Source of the DNA: Arachidicoccus sp050436765
Lineage (GTDB): Bacteria; Bacteroidota; Bacteroidia; Chitinophagales; Chitinophagaceae
Length of the DNA stretch: 14,111 nucleotides
Direction of reading: 5' to 3'
Assembly: GCF_050436765.1 (NCBI RefSeq)
Contig: NZ_JBNQGD010000132.1
Span: 1 to 14,111, forward strand
Of this stretch, positions 7,178-14,111 are shown one piece after another (the stretch's first letter is position 1; every line of letters starts with the position of its first letter). A program made the position numbers and the translations under genes. The notes below the pieces were generated by a model. The model saw only the letters and a list, made by a program, of their open reading frames with translations, made no database searches and had not been told where the DNA came from.

Positions 7178-7756
7178 CTATTTCAGATATTTCAATATCT
7201 CTTGGCTTTCGGGTGTAACCTTTGAGTCAAAATGTTCCAACAAATTACCATTCGGATCAATTAAAAACTTGTTGAAATTCCAAGATATTTTAGCATCTAA
7301 AGTACCATTTTCTGATTTATGAGTAAGATAGTCAAACACCGGCGTAATATTTTTCCCCTTTACATCTACACGTGTAGTGAGCGGGAATGTAACTCCATAG
7401 TTTTTTTCGCAAAAAGATTTGATGTCTTTATTATCGTGGAATTCCTGATCAGCGAAATTATCAGACGGGAATCCTACGATGACTAATTTATTTTGATAGT
7501 CTTTATACAATTGCTCCAATCCCTTATACTGTGGAGTAAAGCCACATTTAGAAGCCGTGTTAACCACCAGAATATATTTTCCTTTGAATTTGGAGAAATC
7601 AATAATACCGCCATCAATAGATGCAATTTTAAAATTGTAAATTGATGTTTTAGCGTGGTTATTCTTATTCATTTTTAATGTTTCTTTATTTAAAATAAAG
7701 GAAGACGCGCCAACGAATATCAAAGCAAGAGTGCCCAAAAAAAGTAAATGTTTCAT
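7178..7756 (-). CDS. glutathione peroxidase homologue, atypical 2-Cys type, membrane- or periplasm-targeted
   Basis: Thioredoxin-fold peroxidase that reduces hydrogen peroxide and lipid hydroperoxides. The catalytic set is complete: peroxidatic Cys71 (NTASKCGFTPQYKGLEQL), Gln104 (FADQEF) and Trp159-Asn160 (ISWNFNKFLIDPNG). The usual GFPCNQF motif is GFPSDNF here, so the middle Cys is lost, but Cys116 in SFCEKNYGVTFPL matches the resolving Cys of yeast-, plant- and insect-type enzymes, which use thioredoxin instead of glutathione. The true reductant is therefore probably thioredoxin, despite the family name. The first 20 residues (MKHLLFLGTLALIFVGASSF) form a hydrophobic segment without a lipobox, suggesting export or an inner-membrane anchor. 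I kept the ATG at 7756 because a good -7 element lies just upstream; an internal Met29 (7672) would give a cytosolic protein of normal family length. Followed by a long hairpin; apparently monocistronic. Confidence 0.93.
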   Translation of the reverse strand: MKHLLFLGTLALIFVGASSFILNKETLKMNKNNHAKTSIYNFKIASIDGGIIDFSKFKGKYILVVNTASKCGFTPQYKGLEQLYKDYQNKLVIVGFPSDNFADQEFHDNKDIKSFCEKNYGVTFPLTTRVDVKGKNITPVFDYLTHKSENGTLDAKISWNFNKFLIDPNGNLLEHFDSKVTPESQEILKYLK

Positions 7757-7775
7757 AATTTTTGATTTTACCAGT

Positions 7776-7783
7776 CAAAGTTA
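7776..7783 (-). promoter_or_regulatory. Bacteroidota-type -7 element for the peroxidase gene
   Basis: The minus strand reads TAACTTTG, a perfect match to the TANNTTTG -7 consensus of Bacteroidota primary sigma factor promoters, 20 bases before the peroxidase ATG. No convincing TTG at the expected -33 distance is visible, so the assignment is moderate. It supports the 7756 start over the internal Met. Confidence 0.45.
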
Positions 7784-8128
7784 AGGTATTTAAAAGTTAG
7801 CTATTCCTTAAATTCATAACATTTCATAGGTTGCTGTTGATTGCTCAAAAATGTCTAAAACAGGAACATTCCCAATAGTGACAAAGTTGGAAAGAACATA
7901 TCTTTTGCTCAGATGGTTTTCTCGTTTGTTCAATTGATAAGCCGTCGCCGATACGTCTTTTGGCATATACTTAATCAGGGTTGGTCGCTTACATTCCACG
8001 GGCCAAATATTGGCAAGTCTCGCATTCCGCACTATAAACCCTATTCAAAAGATTGCCAAAAAAATTTTCATTTAGATAATTTACCAACCTATTTCTTCGC
8101 AACCAGATTATCAGATCAGCTGATTTTT
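7784..8128. other. spacer between polA and the peroxidase gene
   Basis: No supported gene. A minus-strand frame at 7814-8032 (72 codons, containing KRPTLIKYMPKDVSATAYQL and VTIGNVPVLDIFEQ) has fairly protein-like composition but no family I can name, and a plus-strand frame overlaps it. The perfect 10-base palindrome ATCAGCTGAT (8115-8124) sits just past the polA stop; with no loop it is a weak terminator candidate at best. Confidence 0.4.
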
Positions 8129-10948
8129 CTAATGCGCTTCCAGCCAATTGCGTCCAACGCCTAATTCGGCAGCCACAGGCACTTCATTCGGTAACGGCAT
8201 CGCATTACACATATTGTCTAAAACAATTCCCTTTATTTCTTCTAATTCTTCTTTCACCACATCAAACAATAATTCATCGTGCACTTGCAATATCATTTTT
8301 GAATGCAACTTTCTGTTGGTTAATTCTGCATCAATTTTAATCATCGCCAATTTAATCATATCTGCTGCCGAACCCTGAATAGGCGCATTGATGGCGATAC
8401 GCTCTGCAAAACCTTTCACCGTAAAATTAGAAGAATTAATATCGCGAATCCAGGCCTTCCTACCCAAAAGAGTCTGTACATAACCATGCTTTTGTGCGAA
8501 AGCAATTGAGTCCTCCATGTATTTTGCAATACCGGAGAATTCCGTTTTATAGCTTTCGATGATCTCTTTTGCTTCTGTACGGTTGATGCCCAAATTTTGC
8601 GATAACCCAAAAGCGCCTTGTCCGTAAATAATACCAAAATTGACACTTTTAGCTTTATATCTTTGTTCTTTAGTGACCTCTGAGACATCAATTCCATATA
8701 CTTTTGCTGCTGTCGCGGTATGAATGTCTGCACCACTTTTAAAAGCCTCGCCCATATTTTTATCGCCACTAATGGCGGCAACCACCCTTAATTCTACCTG
8801 CGAATAATCGGCACTTATCAGTAAATGATTCTCGTCGCGCGGAATAAAAGCCTTGCGTATTTCTTTCCCTCTTTCAGTACGAACGGGAATATTTTGCAAA
8901 TTGGGATTATTACTACTCAAACGACCAGTAACAACCAACGTCTGATTAAAAGAAGTGTGCACCCGGCCAGTACGTGGATTAATCAATTGAGGTAACGTAT
9001 CAACATAGGTATTTTTCAATTTTGTCAACTCACGAAATGATAAAATATTGTCCGCAATTTTATGTTGTACCGCTAGTTTGGTCAATACATCTTCACCCGT
9101 TGCGTATTGTCCTGTCTTTGTCTTTTTTGCCTTCTCATCCAATTTCAATTTATCAAAAAGGACTTCCCCTAATTGTTTCGGCGAGGCAAGATTAAATCTT
9201 ACGCCTGCTTCCTCATACACTTTTTCCTCAAATAGCTTCGCATCTTTTTCTAGTACGGTAGAATAATTATTTAAGAAATCTTCATCAATTCTCACACCTT
9301 CAAACTCTATATTCGCCAACACTTTCACCAACGGAATATCTGATTGTTCAAATACTTTCTCTACTTCTTTCTCAATAATCATCGGTGCGAATATTTCTTT
9401 TAACTGCAAAGTAATATCTGCATCTTCACCTGCATATTCTGCCACCTTTTCCACGGGCACGTCGCGCATGTTACCTTGAATTTTTCCTTTCTTACCGATT
9501 AAGTCTTCAATAGGAACGGGCTCGTACCCTAAATATTTTTCGCTAAGCAAATCCATGCCGCGCCTTCCTTCTGGTTCAATTACATAATGCGCTACCATGG
9601 TGTCGAAAATTTTTCCCTTCAAGTTTTTTCCATACCATTTCATAACAATGATATCGTATTTCAGATTCTGCCCAACCCAAACAATTTCCTCGTTATCAAA
9701 CAATTCATCAAATAAATCAACATGCTTTTGGGCTTCCTTTTGATCTGCTGGAATAGGCACGTAAAAGGCTTCTCCTTTCTTCACCGAAAAACTCAAACCA
9801 ACCAGCTCTACGTTATTAGGATCGGTTCCGGTAGTTTCCGTATCAAAGCAAATCTCTTTATAGTCGGACAGGCTTTTTATAAGCTCTTTTATCTTCTCTT
9901 CGGAATCAATCAATTGATAATGATGCTTCGTATTGCTAATATTCTTTATTTCCAGCTGCTCGATAGTAATACCTTCCCCAATGCTGTTTTTAGATTTAGC
10001 GACATTGCTTTTGGTTTCTACTATATTGCCAAACAAATCTGTTTGCACATTTTCAGGAACAGTCATTCGAAAATCTTCACCCAAAATCCTTTTACCTAAA
10101 GTCTTAAACTCCAACTCAGCGAAAATTTCTCCTAATATCTCTTTATTGCAAGCTTCAACACAAAAATCTCCCTCGTGAAAAGTTACCGGCACATCGGTAA
10201 TGATAGTCGCCAGCTTTTTAGACAAAATAGCATTCTCCTTTCCGGCACGCACCTTCTCCCCTAGGGACCCTTTTATATTATCCGCATTTGCTAGAATTTT
10301 TTCTATTGAATCATATTCTTTCAACAACTTTGCGGCTGTCTTTTCACCTACTCCAGCAATGCCTGGAATATTGTCCACAGCATCACCCATCAAGCCTAAA
10401 ATATCAATCACCTGTTCTACTCTTGCGATATCCCATTTCTGGCAGATTTTTTCTGCTGTTAAAATTTCTTCTTTGTTGCCCATATACGCCGGCTTATAAA
10501 TAAATACATTGGGCTTTGTTAATAATTGCCCATAATCTTTGTCGGGCGTTACCATATAAACACTGTAACCAGCATCAGCTGCCTGCCAGGCAAGCGTACC
10601 AATAATATCATCCGCCTCATAACCGTCACTTTCAATCACTGGAATATTAAAGCCTTCAATGATTCTTTTAATATCGGGTATAGCTGCCAGTAAATCTTCA
10701 GGCGTTTCTTGCCTATTGGCTTTATATGCTTCAAATGTGATGTGCCTGTCGGTTGGCGCGTGTGTATCGAAACAAACCGCCATATGAGAAGGTTTGTATT
10801 TATTTAACAATTCTACCAAGGTAGTAGTAAAACCAAATTGTGCGTTAGTGTTTTTCCCCGCGGAGGTTATGCGTGGATTACGGATAAGTGCGTAATACGC
10901 TCTGTAAATCAATGCCAATGCATCTAACAAAAATACTTTTTTTTCCAT
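8129..10948 (-). CDS. polA: DNA polymerase I
   Basis: Repair polymerase that removes RNA primers and fills gaps. I start it at the ATG at 10948 (939 residues; MEKKVFLLDALALIYRAYYA), the classical N-terminus; the frame is open 84 codons further but that part has no homology. Residues 1-290 form the 5'-3' exonuclease (CFDTHAPTDR, ESDGYEADDIIGTLA, TPDKDYGQLL, GLMGDAVDNIPGIAGVGEKT). Residues about 345-525 form the 3'-5' exonuclease with its metal ligands kept: Asp369 and Glu371 (CFDTETTG), Asp432 (NLKYDIIV), Tyr505 and Asp509 (EYAGEDAD), so proofreading should be active, unlike in Taq. Residues 545-939 are the polymerase: motif A SADYSQVELR (Asp714), motif B RYKAKSVNFGIIYGQG (Arg763, Lys767, Phe771, Tyr775) and motif C LQVHDELLFD (Asp891, Glu892). 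Length is typical. It stands alone on the minus strand. Certain. Confidence 0.97.
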   Translation of the reverse strand: MEKKVFLLDALALIYRAYYALIRNPRITSAGKNTNAQFGFTTTLVELLNKYKPSHMAVCFDTHAPTDRHITFEAYKANRQETPEDLLAAIPDIKRIIEGFNIPVIESDGYEADDIIGTLAWQAADAGYSVYMVTPDKDYGQLLTKPNVFIYKPAYMGNKEEILTAEKICQKWDIARVEQVIDILGLMGDAVDNIPGIAGVGEKTAAKLLKEYDSIEKILANADNIKGSLGEKVRAGKENAILSKKLATIITDVPVTFHEGDFCVEACNKEILGEIFAELEFKTLGKRILGEDFRMTVPENVQTDLFGNIVETKSNVAKSKNSIGEGITIEQLEIKNISNTKHHYQLIDSEEKIKELIKSLSDYKEICFDTETTGTDPNNVELVGLSFSVKKGEAFYVPIPADQKEAQKHVDLFDELFDNEEIVWVGQNLKYDIIVMKWYGKNLKGKIFDTMVAHYVIEPEGRRGMDLLSEKYLGYEPVPIEDLIGKKGKIQGNMRDVPVEKVAEYAGEDADITLQLKEIFAPMIIEKEVEKVFEQSDIPLVKVLANIEFEGVRIDEDFLNNYSTVLEKDAKLFEEKVYEEAGVRFNLASPKQLGEVLFDKLKLDEKAKKTKTGQYATGEDVLTKLAVQHKIADNILSFRELTKLKNTYVDTLPQLINPRTGRVHTSFNQTLVVTGRLSSNNPNLQNIPVRTERGKEIRKAFIPRDENHLLISADYSQVELRVVAAISGDKNMGEAFKSGADIHTATAAKVYGIDVSEVTKEQRYKAKSVNFGIIYGQGAFGLSQNLGINRTEAKEIIESYKTEFSGIAKYMEDSIAFAQKHGYVQTLLGRKAWIRDINSSNFTVKGFAERIAINAPIQGSAADMIKLAMIKIDAELTNRKLHSKMILQVHDELLFDVVKEELEEIKGIVLDNMCNAMPLPNEVPVAAELGVGRNWLEAH

Positions 10949-11863
10949 GTGGCTAAGGTAAATAATGATTGGGGAATTACGAATTATAAAGCATGAATTG
11001 TAAAAACCAATTTCCCAGTTATCATGTCGACAACCTAAACTTCCGCATTGTTTTTGCAGAAGTTCGTCAGCATTTAATCCTCTCCCATCATAAAGAAATG
11101 AACTGTTCTTAGCGTGACCGGTAGCTATCGTCGGATCAATTCCACTTCTCTTTAGTAAAGAGTTAAATTTAGAGGCCCTAAACAACCCCCTATTCCACAT
11201 TTTAAATTACATAAGACACCAGGGACTCTACCATTACAACCCACACCTTTTCGACTTATCACTATCTTTGAAAATAACAATGGGGAAAACTATACTCAAA
11301 ATGTGTAGCTCATATCATAAAAATTTAAGATTTTATAGAATAATTAAGCCCATGGCAGGGCAAATCCATTTATAGCTCTTTTATTTATTTTGGCTTTGAT
11401 TTTGTATTTTCTTCTGCGGACAAATCACTTTCAAAAATGAAAAAAAGTAACAACCACCGAACACGCGTCTTGGCCTATGAATCATACTCTTAAAATATCG
11501 GACCCTATGCATTACCGGCCGCCTTAAAAAAGGAGGCAAAAGCGTGGGCAACGTCAGAGGAAAATGCCCATTCAAAGCGGCCTAATCAAAAACTGACCAT
11601 GACAAAATAGCCCTACCCAAAGGCTTCTTTTTGGGATTGCAAAAATAGGAGTCACTGTCTAGCTGCAGAATAATCAAAGTCCAACGGAGAAATAGATTAG
11701 TTCCCTTATTAAGCAATAATATTAAACTATTGGCGAGTGTTTTAAATACTAAGCAATTATGCGTTTTATAAAATTTTATTTTTTTATATTTTTAACTTAA
11801 AGAGGTAGTTTCTTAAAATTAATTATCATATATAAACTATTCTGCTATTTAATTTTATACAAA
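10949..11863. other. long divergent spacer between polA and the kinase gene
   Basis: This region separates two outward-reading genes, so both promoters should lie here. The polA frame continues open to an ATG at 11200, but the extra 84 codons (begin MWNRGLFRASKFNSLL) match no domain. A 64-codon minus-strand frame at 11381-11575 is also unconvincing. Visible structure: a 7-bp dyad CTCTTTA-C-TAAAGAG near 11149-11163; a hairpin GCCGCCTT-AAAA-AAGGAGGC (11518-11537) with one mismatched pair; and CCCAAAG-GCTT-CTTTTTGGG (11616-11635), which is terminator-like. A lone TATCTTTG (11263-11270, plus) matches the -7 consensus but is about 590 bases from the kinase start. The last 150 bases are very AT-rich. 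Possibly decayed sequence. Confidence 0.5.
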
Positions 11864-13657
11864 ATGAAAAATACTGAAATCGAATATTATGCGCAAAAAG
11901 TCATGTTCGAGAATGCTGAAGATGCAATAATTGTAAACGACTTATCTAATACTATCGTCTGTTTTAATCCAGCAGCAGGAAGAATGTTTTCCCTAAGAAA
12001 TTCAGATGTTTATAACAGCCAAATTTATAAATTGATTCCTGCCGAATTGCACAAGGAGCAAGACGCGGTTGTCGAAGATTTGCTTGGGGGCAAATCGGTT
12101 TTACATTCTAAAACAACTCGCTTAACATCTGAAGGCCATTCTTTTCCTGTTTCTATTTTATTTAGACCAATAAAGAATTCTTATAATGAAGTAATTGGGG
12201 TAATTCAAATCATTACAGATGATGAAGCAGAAAGGATTTTAGAAGAAAAGCTTGGAATTTTAACAGCCATCACGGAAAATATTGAGGATGCAATAATAAG
12301 CAGAACTCTAGAAGGATATATAAACAATTGGAACAAAGGAGCCGAAAAAATATTCGGATATACAGAAAAAGAAATTTTAGGCAAACCTATTTCTTTATTA
12401 ATTCCTTCTGATAAACTTGAAGAGGAAGAAAATATTATTGATAATATTTTGCAAGGGAAAAAAAAAGAATCTTTCGAAACTACGAGATTGACAAAGGTGG
12501 GCGATCAAGTACCGATTTTTTTTACCGTTTCCGCCATCAAAAATAAGGCTGGAGAAATTATTGGCATATCAGAAATTGCCAGTAATGTGAGTAAGAAAAA
12601 AAATGATCAGGAAAAAAAAGCCATCTTGGCTTCAATAGTTGAAAACTCTCAGGATGCTATTATCAGTAAAACCATAGATGGTCTAATAACGAGTTGGAAT
12701 AAAGGAGCTGAAAAAATATTCGGATACAAAGAACAAGAAGTTATCGGTAAACATATATCCATCATTATTCCCCCCGAAAGAATGGATGAGGAAACTTTGA
12801 TTATTAAAAATATCCGTGCTGGGATTAAAATGGATCACTTTCAAACTATTCGTTTAAAAAAAAATGGGGACTCTGTACCTATCTCTTTAACCGTCTCTCC
12901 GGTAAAGGACGATAATGGAAATATAATTGGTGCATCAAAGGTTGCAAGAGATATTACTTCTGAAAAAGAGGCGGAAGCTCTTATTAACGTATTAAGTAAA
13001 AGAAAAGATGAATTTATCGCCCTGGCCTCCCACGAATTAAAAACCCCTCTAACTTCTTTGAATGCCTATTTGCAGTTATTAGAAAAAAGAGTGGCACAAG
13101 AAGATAAGATATTTATGAAAAAAATAATAAAGCAACAGGAAAAACTAAATACACTGGTAAATGACCTTTTTGACATCTCCAAAATTCAGTCTGGCAAAAT
13201 GGAATTTAATTTTGAGAAATTTGACATTTCACAATTACTATTTGAAGTCCTGGAGCCCTTAAAGGAAGCAAATTTAGATTACGACTTTCATTTGGATATG
13301 CAAAAAGGAATTATTATCAAAGGAGACAAAATACGTATAGAACAAGCAATTACAAATTTACTAACCAATGCTATCAAATATTCACCGTTAGGCAGCCGAA
13401 TAGAAATTGTTGCCGCGACTACGGCTAATCAATTTACTTTCTCTGTTAAGGATTATGGTTTTGGAATAGAACCAAACCGTCAACAGCTCATATTTAACCA
13501 GTTTTATACTGGGGATTCGATTAGAAAAAACTCAGGGCTCGGACTGGGTTTATTTATTACAGAAAACATCATAAAGCGTCACGGAGGGAAAATATGGGTG
13601 GAGAGTGAGTTAGAGAAAGGATCGAAGTTCATTTTTATTTTGCCCACAAATTATTAA
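11864..13657 (+). CDS. cytosolic sensor histidine kinase with three PAS domains
   Basis: Senses an unknown signal and autophosphorylates on His to pass phosphate to a receiver. No signal peptide or membrane segment is visible in 597 residues. Domain order: PAS1 about 8-120, PAS2 about 131-243, PAS3 about 254-366, HisKA about 380-445 with phospho-His390 (ALASHELKTPLTSLNAYL), and HATPase_c about 485-595 with N box NLLTNAIKYSP (Asn502), G1 DYGFGI (530-535) and G2 GLGLGL (558-563). PAS2 and PAS3 are recent-looking duplicates: over ISRTLEGYINNWNKGAEKIF and on to LLIP, 24 of 37 residues match PAS3. The repeated Trp-Asn-Lys-Gly-Ala-Glu-Lys-Ile-Phe-Gly-Tyr core is a normal PAS helix; no haem or flavin ligand is evident. 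The ATG at 11864 is preceded by AT-rich sequence without a clear ribosome site. A receiver gene begins 21 bases after the stop, so the two form an operon. Confidence 0.95.
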   Translation: MKNTEIEYYAQKVMFENAEDAIIVNDLSNTIVCFNPAAGRMFSLRNSDVYNSQIYKLIPAELHKEQDAVVEDLLGGKSVLHSKTTRLTSEGHSFPVSILFRPIKNSYNEVIGVIQIITDDEAERILEEKLGILTAITENIEDAIISRTLEGYINNWNKGAEKIFGYTEKEILGKPISLLIPSDKLEEEENIIDNILQGKKKESFETTRLTKVGDQVPIFFTVSAIKNKAGEIIGISEIASNVSKKKNDQEKKAILASIVENSQDAIISKTIDGLITSWNKGAEKIFGYKEQEVIGKHISIIIPPERMDEETLIIKNIRAGIKMDHFQTIRLKKNGDSVPISLTVSPVKDDNGNIIGASKVARDITSEKEAEALINVLSKRKDEFIALASHELKTPLTSLNAYLQLLEKRVAQEDKIFMKKIIKQQEKLNTLVNDLFDISKIQSGKMEFNFEKFDISQLLFEVLEPLKEANLDYDFHLDMQKGIIIKGDKIRIEQAITNLLTNAIKYSPLGSRIEIVAATTANQFTFSVKDYGFGIEPNRQQLIFNQFYTGDSIRKNSGLGLGLFITENIIKRHGGKIWVESELEKGSKFIFILPTNY

Positions 13658-13678
13658 GTTTATCAAATAACAACAGAC

Positions 13679-14050
13679 ATGATACAAAAAAAGATTTTTA
13701 TCGTGGAAGATAATGAGGATATACGAGACGTAATCCAATTAATATTAAATGACAGTAATTATATAGTCTTTGCTTTGGGGACGATAGCCGAATTTAGAAT
13801 AGAATTGTCCATTGAATTGCCGGATCTAATTATCTTAGATATACAATTACCTGATGGGAATGGGATTGATTTGTGTAAAGAAATTAAAAAAAGTACAAAT
13901 ACAAAAAGAATTCCTGTGCTTCTAATGTCTGCAATTACACATCCCAATCTTAAAGACAGCTGCGGCGATGATTTCATAGGAAAGCCTTTCAATATTAATA
14001 AATTCAAAAATACGGTTGAGAGACTGCTTATAGATTCGTATATCAACTGA
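13679..14050 (+). CDS. single-domain response regulator (receiver only)
   Basis: CheY-like receiver of 123 residues with no output domain. All key residues are present: acidic pair Glu10-Asp11 (FIVEDNEDIRD), phospho-acceptor Asp54 (LIILDIQLPDGNGIDL), Ser84 (VLLMSAI) and Lys102 (IGKPF). The stop follows directly after the last helix (VERLLIDSYIN), so a DNA-binding domain has not simply been cut by the window. Close linkage to the kinase gene indicates a cognate pair. Output would be through protein contact, a further phosphotransfer step, or acting as a phosphate sink. The start at 13679 encodes the canonical first strand. Family firm; partner beyond the kinase unknown. Confidence 0.94.
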   Translation: MIQKKIFIVEDNEDIRDVIQLILNDSNYIVFALGTIAEFRIELSIELPDLIILDIQLPDGNGIDLCKEIKKSTNTKRIPVLLMSAITHPNLKDSCGDDFIGKPFNINKFKNTVERLLIDSYIN

Positions 14051-14054
14051 AACA

Positions 14055-14078
14055 AAATTACCTGCGAGACTGTAATTT
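14055..14078 (+). terminator. weak hairpin after the kinase/receiver operon
   Basis: AAATTAC (14055-14061) and GTAATTT (14072-14078) form a 7-bp stem around a 10-base loop, starting 4 bases after the receiver stop. No T run follows, so it is only a possible terminator. Confidence 0.35.
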
Positions 14079-14111
14079 AAACTGTGTCATATCATAATAT
14101 TTTGTAATTTT

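Noticed and set aside
7814..8032. 72-codon minus-strand frame between polA and the peroxidase
   Set aside because: No recognisable family and overlapped by a plus-strand frame of similar length; not enough support for a gene.
8115..8124. Palindrome ATCAGCTGAT as polA terminator
   Set aside because: It has no loop and only a short stem; the T run lies on the wrong side for minus-strand termination.
10949..11200. 84-codon N-terminal extension of polA
   Set aside because: The canonical Pol I start is at 10948; the extension has no domain similarity and is best read as an upstream open frame by chance.
11381..11575. 64-codon minus-strand frame in the polA-kinase spacer
   Set aside because: Odd, low-complexity composition, no family resemblance, no promoter.
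1..14111. Insertion sequence, phage or CRISPR content
   Set aside because: No transposase motif, terminal inverted repeats with target duplication, or regular direct repeats were found; the spacers look eroded rather than mobile.

Overview
The window looks like a chromosomal piece of a member of the Bacteroidota, most likely near Chitinophagaceae or another Sphingobacteriia/Chitinophagia-type lineage (the rank is inference). Supporting signs are a SusC/RagA-type TonB-linked receptor next to a secreted fucosidase, AT-rich spacers, start sites without clear Shine-Dalgarno motifs, one TANNTTTG-type -7 element, and a RicT/PSP1 protein beside the delta' clamp-loader gene. It reads as ordinary core chromosome plus the edge of a glycan-utilisation locus. 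I see no phage, plasmid, CRISPR array or complete insertion sequence.

Layout. (1) 1-2279, minus strand: a GH29-type alpha-L-fucosidase gene followed by the 5' part of a SusC/RagA outer-membrane receptor gene that runs off the left edge. This is the start of a probable polysaccharide utilisation locus (PUL) for fucose-containing glycans. (2) 2280-3450: a gene-poor stretch holding the remains of an HxlR-type regulator (one frameshift and one in-frame stop) and a strong bidirectional terminator at 3451-3486. (3) 3506-6099, minus strand: holB (delta' of DNA polymerase III) followed by a RicT/PSP1 gene, with a near-perfect palindrome just ahead of the latter. (4) 6100-7177: mostly non-coding, with a tRNA-Gly(CCC) gene that carries an acceptor-stem mismatch, a lipoprotein-like ORF fragment without a start codon, and a 16-bp-stem hairpin. 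(5) 7178-10948, minus strand: a membrane-targeted atypical 2-Cys glutathione peroxidase homologue and full-length polA with all three catalytic domains intact. (6) 10949-11863: a spacer with no convincing gene. (7) 11864-14050, plus strand: a soluble triple-PAS histidine kinase and a stand-alone receiver protein 21 bases downstream, a two-component pair without a DNA-binding output in view.

How the genes relate. The fucosidase would release fucose from glycans in the periplasm or at the cell surface, and the receptor would import oligosaccharides using TonB energy. holB and polA are replication and repair housekeeping genes but are not in one operon. The kinase/receiver pair probably feeds an unseen phosphorelay or protein partner. 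No clearly new biological system is present. The most checkable oddities are the tRNA-Gly acceptor mismatch, the palindrome before ricT, the extra cysteine cluster and basic Asn-rich tail of RicT, the receiver-only kinase pair, and the repeated signs of gene erosion in the spacers.
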